The translations under genes were made by a program, and so were the position numbers. The notes below the pieces were generated by a model. The model saw only the letters and a program-made list of their open reading frames with translations. It searched no databases and was not told the DNA's origin. From a virus, in the IMG/VR virus record IMGVR_UViG_3300005098_000017, positions 1 to 64,000 of that record: a stretch of DNA of 64,000 nt; one strand, written 5' to 3'. This document shows, one piece after another, positions 57,906-64,000 of this stretch. Each line of letters opens with the position of its first letter. Position 1 is the stretch's first letter.

Positions 57906-58136
57906 TTATGTGTCGTTGCTATAGGCATCATTATTATTGTGATTAATAGGTTTGATGCCTAGTGTCCACTGGGCACCGCATTCACATATTAGTGTCATCC
58001 TTTTATACCCTTGCGTATCGGATGCTGTGAATACGATGGACACCGATTGGCCGTCTTTTAGGTTCCATCCTTCTATTATGTTTGTTTTACCGCATACGGG
58101 GCATGTGAAGAAGCCCGCCCATTTTTGTTCCTTCAT
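57906..58136 (-). CDS. Small zinc-ribbon protein
   Basis: 76 residues after AAGGAG. CPVCGKT and CECGAQW form a zinc ribbon. ATG overlaps the stop of the holin-like gene. Confidence 0.65.
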   Translation of the reverse strand: MKEQKWAGFFTCPVCGKTNIIEGWNLKDGQSVSIVFTASDTQGYKRMTLICECGAQWTLGIKPINHNNNDAYSNDT

Positions 58137-58528
58137 TTTATCTCCTTATTATTTTTATCGTTGAAATATGTTTTTCTAAATTCCTCTAGGATAGGTTCAT
58201 CACCTGTACCATAGAGGACGGCGTGCATCCATTCAGTTACCTGATCTGCTGTATGGTGTGGAAATACATCCTTCATGCATCCGAAGTATTTTTGCCAGTT
58301 GGTTGGTTTAGGTTTTTTATGTTCTTTTATAGTCCATTTTTTGGTAGCTGTGGCGGATCCGTAGGTTGTGAGGATGAGGCCTATAATTATTATTATTATG
58401 GTGTATGTAGTGGGATTATTGGTGTAGTGGTGGAGGAGGAAGCCGGCCGCAGTGGTAAGTAGGCCCCAGAATCGTTTGCTCCTCCAGAAGGGTTTGGTGT
58501 TATTATTGTTATTATCGTGTGTGTTCAT
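58133..58528 (-). CDS. Holin-like two-helix membrane protein
   Basis: 131 residues after AAAGGAG. An Asn-rich start, then KPFWRSKRFWGLLTTAAGFLL and an Ile-rich second helix (to ~65), then a soluble domain. The KPFWxSKxFWG lead is typical of small phage membrane proteins next to lysis genes, but no lysin is adjacent. Its ATG lies inside the last codons of tnpB. Confidence 0.55.
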   Translation of the reverse strand: MNTHDNNNNNTKPFWRSKRFWGLLTTAAGFLLHHYTNNPTTYTIIIIIIGLILTTYGSATATKKWTIKEHKKPKPTNWQKYFGCMKDVFPHHTADQVTEWMHAVLYGTGDEPILEEFRKTYFNDKNNKEIK

Positions 58529-59756
58529 TTTGGGTCTCCTTTATGTTATGAAGCCCGCGCTTCAGTATATTAATACTTGCATTATAATCTCTATCGAGGG
58601 TTGCACCACAGAACGGGCATTTATGTATACGATCGTGGAGTGCCTTAGGTACCTTATGTCCACATGAGGAGCATGTCTGCGTAGTATATGCTGGGTTAAC
58701 CTTGATGACTTGTGAGCCGTGAAGCCGCGCCTTGTAGGATGTTAGATTGATAAGTGTGTTCCATCCTGCGTCGTAGATGTATTTAGAGAGGTGAAGCCGG
58801 CGGCGCTTGCTTACAAGATCATGTATTTTTATATCCTCGAATATAATAACATCATAGTTAGTAGCGAGCTGATGTGAGATATGATGGAGGAAGCCGCGCC
58901 GCATGTTAGCTAATCGTTCATGAAGTCTGGCTAGTTTACGCCTCTGTTTCATATAATTAGCACTCCCTCGCTGCTTGCGCGAGAGCTGTTTTTGTACACG
59001 CTTTATACGTTTTTCGAGTTTGGAGATGAAGCGCGGGTTAGATACAATATTACCATCACTTGATACGATGAGATTCGTAAGCCCGAGATCTATACCGATG
59101 ACGCGCTGCTTACTATTAATATCGGTAACGATAGTAGTGTCATTATTATTGGGTACTTCAACTGTTACATATGCATACCATCTACCACTGGGATGTCTCT
59201 TTATAGTAACATTTTTGGCTTTAGTCCATTCGATAGGTCGGTGAAGGCGGATTTTTAAGCCGCCGAGTTTGGGTAAATGAATATATGCGAACTTATCATT
59301 CAGTTTCTCAAATTTAATGACAGGATACCCATCCGGATAGTTTTTATGAGTCATCCAAACTTGTGGATATGTAAGTGATAAGTATTGATCAGGGTTTTTG
59401 GGTTTAGGCGGACTTATATGTCCTTCTTTATTCCTGATGGCTACAAAGAAACGCTTATATGCCCAGTCAATCTTATCAATTATAGCCTTTAAGACACCTG
59501 AATAAACGAGCCTTAAGGCAGGTTCCTCTCTTTTAAATGCGGTTAGGTTACGTTGCCTCTCAAATTTTGTAGGGGTTCTATGTTCTTCATCCCATATACG
59601 TCTGTATTCATTTATTTCGTAATTATAGAACCAGCAGAGGATGGACAGCCAGTTTTCTAGTTTATATTCCTGTAGTGTTGTTGGATAGGCTCTGAATTTG
59701 TAGGTGAGGTAGGAAGCCGCCGCCTTATCAGTATTTTTTGATCCTTGTTTATTCAT
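58512..59756 (-). CDS. tnpB: TnpB-family RNA-guided nuclease (IS200/IS605 type)
   Basis: 414 residues. RuvC residues: Asp223 (GIDLGLTNL), Glu307 (IIFEDIKI), Asp388/390 (DRDYNASINIL). Zinc finger: Cys362, 365, 380, 383. All catalytic positions are intact. No TnpA and no clear element ends are visible, so it is a lone TnpB. TnpB guides derive from the 3' end of the gene and flanking DNA, so a guide RNA would overlap the 58133-58528 start region. No ribosome site is seen at the ATG. Confidence 0.9.
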   Translation of the reverse strand: MNKQGSKNTDKAAASYLTYKFRAYPTTLQEYKLENWLSILCWFYNYEINEYRRIWDEEHRTPTKFERQRNLTAFKREEPALRLVYSGVLKAIIDKIDWAYKRFFVAIRNKEGHISPPKPKNPDQYLSLTYPQVWMTHKNYPDGYPVIKFEKLNDKFAYIHLPKLGGLKIRLHRPIEWTKAKNVTIKRHPSGRWYAYVTVEVPNNNDTTIVTDINSKQRVIGIDLGLTNLIVSSDGNIVSNPRFISKLEKRIKRVQKQLSRKQRGSANYMKQRRKLARLHERLANMRRGFLHHISHQLATNYDVIIFEDIKIHDLVSKRRRLHLSKYIYDAGWNTLINLTSYKARLHGSQVIKVNPAYTTQTCSSCGHKVPKALHDRIHKCPFCGATLDRDYNASINILKRGLHNIKETQNEHTR

Positions 59757-59804
59757 TTCATTATGTTACCATATAATGGAACATTTTATATTGGATATGT
59801 TACA

Positions 59805-60095
59805 CTATGGTATAACATCTCTCTCCTCTGTCTCTATGGACATATTGATCATATCTATTATGTCCTCAGGTAGGGAGTGAAGAATCTCTCTGAACTCGTC
59901 CTCACCATCGAATACATAAACAGATAAGCGCCCGCATTTTTCATAGTCACCACACGGATGAATGCGTCTTATATCCCATGCGACCTTATCTTTTGATGTT
60001 ATCACCTTTATGTTGAACTCAGCATTGACTATCGTTGACTCTCCCTTCCATATGTTAACGCAAGGATTAACGCAATAGTTAACGCATAGGTACAT
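59805..60095 (-). CDS. Hypothetical protein with repeat-encoded N-terminus
   Basis: 96 residues; GGAG of the upstream gene's end serves as ribosome site and TGA-ATG abut. Residues 4-14 read CVNYCVNPCVN because three 12-bp repeats lie inside the coding start. Later CGDYEKCG may bind metal. Function unknown. Confidence 0.55.
   Translation of the reverse strand: MYLCVNYCVNPCVNIWKGESTIVNAEFNIKVITSKDKVAWDIRRIHPCGDYEKCGRLSVYVFDGEDEFREILHSLPEDIIDMINMSIETEERDVIP
60054..60089. repeat. Triple 12-bp direct repeat, array i
   Basis: Three units starting 60054, 60066 and 60078 on the + strand (GTTAACGCA, ATTAACGCA, GTTAACGCA), exactly 12 bp apart. Related arrays are at 61748 and 63499. Confidence 0.75.
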
Positions 60096-60548
60096 TCATG
60101 CATCTCCAAACCGTTGCATCAACCGTTCCATGCTTTTTCTAAAGAGCTTCACCGATGCGTACAATAGATTGGCAGCAATAGCAAGATAAAGCACACCTAT
60201 AGGAGGCTTTGAGAGGAACGGTACGACACTTGATACAATAAATGCAATACTCATGTTAGCAGCAAACTGATGATAACGAAAATAATGATTCAGTATTCCT
60301 TCGTAGACACTAACATCATCACTTGATAGATTTTCAAATGTTATGTGAGTTTTTGATGAAATACCACATATGAAATTATAACGAATCGTATCAATAATAA
60401 GCCCCAGCATGAAGGATGATACAGCAAATGCACATGCCCATAAGCCCCACGGTATAGTTGGACCAAAAAGTCCTATCTTATATATATGGAGAAGAAGGAA
60501 GAAGCCCGGCAGAAAATGAGCAATAAAAACACCATATAAGAAACTCAT
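60096..60548 (-). CDS. Multi-pass membrane protein
   Basis: 150 residues after AAGGAGGG. Four hydrophobic segments (about 1-20, 33-53, 98-112, 117-132). Basic C-terminus. No family recognised. Confidence 0.65.
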   Translation of the reverse strand: MSFLYGVFIAHFLPGFFLLLHIYKIGLFGPTIPWGLWACAFAVSSFMLGLIIDTIRYNFICGISSKTHITFENLSSDDVSVYEGILNHYFRYHQFAANMSIAFIVSSVVPFLSKPPIGVLYLAIAANLLYASVKLFRKSMERLMQRFGDA

Positions 60549-60574
60549 TAAGGTCCCTCCTTATTTTGATAACC

Positions 60575-61117
60575 TTAGAATAAACTGAATCCTACATAAA
60601 GATCCCAACCACGATCAAATGATTCATTAGAATTAACGAACTGGCTATTATCGTAGGAAGCCCCGACATAGAAGGTGGGTGATAATATAATAATGCCCTG
60701 ACAGAATGATTCAGAAAGAAGAAACGGATTCATAAGCGCCACAATGATTGATAGATCTATACCTACAGACCCAGAAAGACGCATGTTGGTGTAGTCGAAG
60801 CCGCCGCCCCTTCCGTAGCCAAGCCGGCCGCCTAAACGTATGAAGGATAACTCCTTAATAAGTGGTATATCAACATCCATTGATGCAAAAAGACCATTAC
60901 CAGATCCCTTGGGGGTTCTTATGTGTTCATACCCGAGGCCGGCGTAAAGAAGTGGATATGATTCCTCATCATGGTTGAGTAGATATTTGAAGCCCCCGCT
61001 CCAGTCCTTGTTGTAAACATTTTTGTCAATTTCAATATTGATCGGGAGAATATGAGGCAGGGCATTTGATATAGCAAGAGCAGAGAGGATTAATAAAACA
61101 GTGAATATTTTACGCAT
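60575..61117 (-). CDS. Outer-membrane beta-barrel-like protein
   Basis: 180 residues after AAAGGAGG. Signal peptide (residues 1-19, ending SNA-L), then alternating amphipathic strands with Gly/aromatic turns, ending GWDLYVGFSLF with the C-terminal Phe of outer-membrane barrels. It implies a diderm host and may alter the cell surface (for example superinfection exclusion), which is inference. Confidence 0.7.
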   Translation of the reverse strand: MRKIFTVLLILSALAISNALPHILPINIEIDKNVYNKDWSGGFKYLLNHDEESYPLLYAGLGYEHIRTPKGSGNGLFASMDVDIPLIKELSFIRLGGRLGYGRGGGFDYTNMRLSGSVGIDLSIIVALMNPFLLSESFCQGIIILSPTFYVGASYDNSQFVNSNESFDRGWDLYVGFSLF

Positions 61118-61272
61118 GTTATCACCTCCTTTAATAGTATGTTACAGTATTATATGTATGGTCATATTATAGTCAAGCAGAAATTTTTGGGGTAAATCGT
61201 TCTGTATATAGAACAGTTTTTGGGTAATTTTGTTCTGTAGACATTACAAAAAGACCCTAATTTTTGATGTGG

Positions 61273-61452
61273 TTATTCAGTAAGAATATCTTCTCTTTTT
61301 TCTAATACCCATTCTAATGCTTCGATTTTACCAAGGTGACTAAAATATGCAGGTAGAGAATTAAATCCTTTATCTCCAGTTATTTCCCACAGCTCACTTG
61401 CCTGCGTATTCAACTCTTCTAAAGCTATCTTAATTTCCTTTTTACTTCTCAT
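61273..61452 (-). CDS. Small helical protein
   Basis: 59 residues (MRSKKEIKIA start) after GGGAGG. Fully helical, charged. Lies downstream of the 61536-61646 hairpins in a transcript that would start between it and phoH. Confidence 0.6.
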   Translation of the reverse strand: MRSKKEIKIALEELNTQASELWEITGDKGFNSLPAYFSHLGKIEALEWVLEKREDILTE

Positions 61453-61535
61453 GTTAACCTCCCTTTTTTAATAATATGCAACTATTATATTGATAGATAC
61501 TGCTATGTCAAGTCCAAAATGAAGCCGGCAGGACT

Positions 61536-61591
61536 CAAATAAAACCCGCCGTGCCAATCCTAGATCCTTATAGGCCTAGGGGGACGGCGGG
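61536..61591 (-). terminator. Terminator or attenuator hairpin
   Basis: On the - strand CCCGCCGT/ACGGCGGG arms enclose an inner CCTAGG/CCTAG-type hairpin and are followed by TTTTATTT. It precedes 61273-61452, so it could attenuate that gene. The + strand side lacks a good T-run. Confidence 0.5.
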
Positions 61592-61606
61592 GAGTTTAAT
61601 TTATAC

Positions 61607-61646
61607 GGTGCGAAGCGGCGCGCCTTACGGACCCATACCTCGCACC
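61607..61646. other. GC-rich hairpin
   Basis: GGTGCG/CGCACC arms around a GC-rich loop, next to the attenuator-like hairpin in the 394-nt gene-free gap 61453-61846. Confidence 0.45.
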
Positions 61647-61694
61647 ATCTATAATATACCACGATAATAAATCATGTCAAGAAATTAATCATAC

Positions 61695-61740
61695 AGTAGG
61701 GATAATCAGTCAACCATACTGATCAAATAGTAGGGATAAT
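61695..61740. repeat. Two AGTAGGGATAAT repeats
   Basis: Identical 12-mers at 61695-61706 and 61729-61740, 34 bp apart, just upstream of the triple 12-bp array; candidate regulator sites of the phoH promoter region. Confidence 0.6.
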
Positions 61741-61747
61741 TCATCAA

Positions 61748-61783
61748 GTTGACGGATATGTTGACGATAAAGTTGACGGAACC
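61748..61783 (+). repeat. Triple 12-bp direct repeat, array ii
   Basis: Units starting 61748, 61760 and 61772 (GTTGACGGA, GTTGACGAT, GTTGACGGA), exactly 12 bp apart, 64 nt upstream of phoH. Confidence 0.75.
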
Positions 61784-61846
61784 AACTATTCTGGAAGGTG
61801 CTGATGGTATGATAAGAGAAGCAAACCCAACCAATGGAGACCCCAG

Positions 61847-62779
61847 ATGAGCAAAAAACACAAGAATGGCCGTTCATTCTATTCCATCACAATCCCAACA
61901 TCTCTTAAGGTCAACTGGGACATTATGTCTAGGTTCATTGAAGATGAGTTCAACATAGTACTTAAGATTGAGGATGATACACTATACTTATCGGGACGTA
62001 ACAAGAAACTTATGAAGGAGGTTGGTAATGTCATTATAGAACTATCCTTATCAGGAGTTACGTATAAGAGCGTCGAGGAACTGGCGGCTATATGGGGAGA
62101 TTATCTAAGCGCGCGCCATATAATAACATATGATAAAGCCGGCCGGCCTATAACGCCTCTATCAGAGAACCAGAAGCACTTTATCAAAGCTGTACAGGAA
62201 AATGATATTACGTTTGTAATAGGCCCCGCCGGAACTGGTAAGACATATCTTGCTGTTGCACAGGCTGTGGGGATGTTAAGAAGCCGCCAGATAAACAAGA
62301 TTGTAATAACGAGGCCTCTCGTTGAGGTTAATGAGAAGTTGGGGTTCCTGCCAGGGGATATAAAGAACAAGGTAATGCCATTCCTTATACCAATATATGA
62401 TGTACTTGGGGAACTCTTCACCAAAAGTGAGCTTGAAAATTTAGAGAAGAATGGTGTTATCGAAATTATTCCTATTGCATTCATGCGTGGGAGGACTATA
62501 AAAAACAGCATCGTTATTGCTGATGAGGCACAAAACCTTACGATTTCACAGATGAAAATGTTGCTTACTAGGATTGGGTTAGGTACTAAATATATCATTA
62601 TAGGAGATGTAACACAGAGTGACATACATAATGGTAAAAAGAATGGGCTTCTTTATGTTGTTGAGCGCATAAAGAGGGCGGGAAGCCGTGGCTTCGGCAT
62701 CGTTAAAATGACAGATGCCGACATAAGACGGCACCCTATTATAACAGAGGTGCTCAAATTGTTTGATAATTTGACTTGA
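61847..62779 (+). CDS. phoH: PhoH-family ATPase
   Basis: 310 residues; GGAG lies 8 nt upstream. Residues 10-80 form an N-terminal KH-like domain, then Walker A GPAGTGKT (126-133), TRPLVEVNEKLGFLPGD and Walker B IVIADEAQN. PhoH proteins are ATPases with RNA helicase/RNase links common in phages; exact role unknown. It is the first + strand gene after the operator-like repeats. Confidence 0.9.
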   Translation: MSKKHKNGRSFYSITIPTSLKVNWDIMSRFIEDEFNIVLKIEDDTLYLSGRNKKLMKEVGNVIIELSLSGVTYKSVEELAAIWGDYLSARHIITYDKAGRPITPLSENQKHFIKAVQENDITFVIGPAGTGKTYLAVAQAVGMLRSRQINKIVITRPLVEVNEKLGFLPGDIKNKVMPFLIPIYDVLGELFTKSELENLEKNGVIEIIPIAFMRGRTIKNSIVIADEAQNLTISQMKMLLTRIGLGTKYIIIGDVTQSDIHNGKKNGLLYVVERIKRAGSRGFGIVKMTDADIRRHPIITEVLKLFDNLT

Positions 62780-62803
62780 CATATATCAATATATCTATAT
62801 ACT
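62776..62803 (+). promoter_or_regulatory. Sigma70-like promoter for the HNH gene
   Basis: TTGACA, 16-nt spacer, TATACT; the -10 ends 9 nt before the ATG at 62813 and there is no ribosome site, so the mRNA would be nearly leaderless. It overlaps the end of phoH. Confidence 0.6.
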
Positions 62804-62812
62804 AACAGTCAT

Positions 62813-63316
62813 ATGTGGATAGAAAATAAATATCCATATAAAGATTATAGGGTTTATGGTATCTACGAAACTCATGAAGGGCGTCAGTTTGTTATAGTTA
62901 TATCACCACAAGGTAAGAGAACAACAGTATCATATGCGAAATATCTTATAGAAATTAAATATGGTAGAAAGCTTGCCCCTGATGAAACAGTCCATCATAT
63001 TGATGGAAATCCAAAGAATAATGATTATAGCAATCTACAAGTTATAACAAGGTCAGAGCATGCAAAACGGGATGTACATCGTTTAAAGCCAAAAACTTTC
63101 AGATGCCCTATGTGTGGAAAAACATTTAGTTTATCTGGCAAGAAATTACATGATGCAATACTGAACCGAAAATACGGTCGGGCGGGACCATTCTGTTCTA
63201 AGAAATGTGCTGGTAGATATAGCCGTTTAGTACAACTTAAACGCATATTACCATTACCTGTTAAACGTATTAAAGCTGAATATTACAAACTATCTGAACA
63301 TCCACCATCCAAATAA
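62813..63316 (+). CDS. HNH endonuclease with zinc finger
   Basis: 167 residues. VHHIDGNPKNNDYSNLQVITRSEHAKRD is read in two parts: VHHIDGNP (His-His-Asp) and the Asn/His part SNLQV...SEH of the HNH-3 fold. CPMCGKT and FCSKKC give a zinc finger. Free-standing, like phage homing endonucleases. The start rests on the close promoter. Overlaps the convergent gene by 27 nt. Confidence 0.85.
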   Translation: MWIENKYPYKDYRVYGIYETHEGRQFVIVISPQGKRTTVSYAKYLIEIKYGRKLAPDETVHHIDGNPKNNDYSNLQVITRSEHAKRDVHRLKPKTFRCPMCGKTFSLSGKKLHDAILNRKYGRAGPFCSKKCAGRYSRLVQLKRILPLPVKRIKAEYYKLSEHPPSK

Positions 63317-63496
63317 GAGAAAGACTCCAAGAATAACCAATATGAAAATCAATAATCCACCACAAATACAAAATATAATATCTGATACGCCATTAAACGG
63401 TAAAAACCACTGCACATATGGAGGTATAAATAAAAGACAGAGGAAACCAATAAGGCCCGCTAACAAAAGAATGAAGATTAATTTAATAATAGACAT
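63290..63496 (-). CDS. Small two-helix membrane protein
   Basis: 68 residues; ATG sits right after array iii with only AAAGG as a weak ribosome site. Two long hydrophobic helices. Expression may be controlled by the array. Confidence 0.6.
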   Translation of the reverse strand: MSIIKLIFILLLAGLIGFLCLLFIPPYVQWFLPFNGVSDIIFCICGGLLIFILVILGVFLLFGWWMFR

Positions 63497-63498
63497 TT

Positions 63499-63531
63499 TG
63501 CATTAACCTTTGTGTCAACTTTTGCGTCAAC
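63499..63531 (-). repeat. Triple 12-bp direct repeat, array iii
   Basis: On the - strand GTTGACGCA, GTTGACACA and GTTAATGCA start 12 bp apart (63531, 63519, 63507), directly upstream of the 63496 start. Confidence 0.75.
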
Positions 63532-63713
63532 TACTCACTAGCACGTAATTCACTTGGATATTCCTCCTCCACACGGAATATATCCATGATTGGATACTTA
63601 AGTACTTTCTCTTTCCTCAATAGACAGTAAAACCCTGCTTTCACATATGTCTGTGAGACATTTTCATAAACGATCGGATATGATGTACCTTTTAACCACA
63701 GTACAACCTTCAT
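63531..63713 (-). CDS. Small hypothetical protein
   Basis: 60 residues from MKVVLWLKGT (AAGGAGG upstream). Beta-rich, acidic end. No motif. Confidence 0.6.
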   Translation of the reverse strand: MKVVLWLKGTSYPIVYENVSQTYVKAGFYCLLRKEKVLKYPIMDIFRVEEEYPSELRASE

Positions 63714-63724
63714 AAATACCTCCT

Positions 63725-63997
63725 TCACAATATAAATTGTTTCATAATTACATTCTTTGGTACATGTATAATATAAAGTCCGATACGAGGCTGCCCTATA
63801 GCTATAACTTTCCACCGAGGGAAGCGGGGCTTCTTCTTATATATCTCAACACTACCATGATATGTACTATCCTCCATTATAATAGCTTTATCAGCAGGGA
63901 TCTGAACCAATTGGAAATGATCATTATTTTTCCTATAAGCTATGTAAACCAAATTCCCATTAGTATTACCGGTACCCAAAAGAAACTTACCTTTCAT
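63725..63997 (-). CDS. Hypothetical protein at window edge
   Basis: 90 residues; the ATG at 63997 is 3 nt from the window end, so its ribosome site cannot be seen and the start may lie further upstream. Beta-rich and basic. Confidence 0.55.
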   Translation of the reverse strand: MKGKFLLGTGNTNGNLVYIAYRKNNDHFQLVQIPADKAIIMEDSTYHGSVEIYKKKPRFPRWKVIAIGQPRIGLYIIHVPKNVIMKQFIL

Positions 63998-64000
63998 GCC

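Noticed and set aside
58512-59804. Complete IS200/IS605 insertion sequence
   Set aside because: No TnpA and no recognisable left or right end hairpins; only tnpB is supported.

Overview
The window looks like part of a large double-stranded DNA bacteriophage (or phage-like plasmid) infecting a Gram-negative, outer-membrane-bearing bacterium. The phage inference rests on a dense array of over 100 mostly small genes with AAGGAGG-type ribosome binding sites and ATGA/TAATG stop-start overlaps. It also rests on a proofreading family B DNA polymerase, a phage-type DNA ligase, PhoH, RNase H, YopX-like and hexapeptide-repeat proteins, and many small Cys-pair proteins. No terminase, capsid or portal gene is visible, so 'phage' is an inference. 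The diderm host is suggested by Sec-type signal peptides on large proteins and by a small protein ending in an outer-membrane beta-barrel-like C-terminal Phe. No tRNA, rRNA or CRISPR array was found.

Layout: 1-6512 (+ strand) holds four overlapping genes, three with clear signal peptides, for large Asp-Thr-rich exported proteins. 6496-12600 (- strand) is a replication/nucleotide block: a RecA-like protein without P-loop, PolB, a deoxyribosyltransferase-like protein, a PD-(D/E)XK nuclease and a DNA methyltransferase. 12600-41500 (- strand) is a long run of small accessory genes with several paralogue families, a candidate SSB, a MoxR ATPase plus metallopeptidase/VWA pair, a solitary HicB and structured intergenic RNAs. 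41700-49800 holds a ligase with LigD-type phosphoesterase domain, a second SSB-tailed protein, a cluster of tiny membrane proteins and RNase HI. 50578-52980 encodes an 800-residue protein with the RNA polymerase DxDGD motif. 53100-56600 is gene-sparse and rich in RNA structure. 56700-57730 contains a + strand microgene with promoter and terminator and a possible small RNA. 57900-64000 holds a holin-like protein, a lone TnpB, an outer-membrane protein, PhoH, HNH and membrane proteins.

The most unusual content is non-coding. (1) Five copies of a ~70-nt RNA element (centred near 50446, 53664, 55272, 55697, 56120) share invariant single-stranded blocks and covarying stems in the strand order P1-P2-P3-P1'-P4-P2', the topology of HDV-like ribozymes. 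(2) At least nine H-type pseudoknots lie just upstream of ribosome binding sites between 48.1 and 56.6 kb. (3) A 13-bp box, GTCAAT-N4-TGG followed by A/T-rich DNA, occurs in 11 exact copies at or just after stop codons and 25-32 nt, or (with a pseudoknot inserted) 90-92 nt, upstream of the next start in eight of them. (4) Three arrays of three 12-bp direct repeats (GTTRACGSA type) lie in the last 4 kb. (5) A GC-rich motif (KAAGC plus a G/C run) is iterated across the whole AT-rich window.

Together the polymerase-like protein, the conserved box and the intercistronic RNA modules suggest a dedicated expression programme for the 40-57 kb region. That linkage is inference; the individual elements are directly visible.
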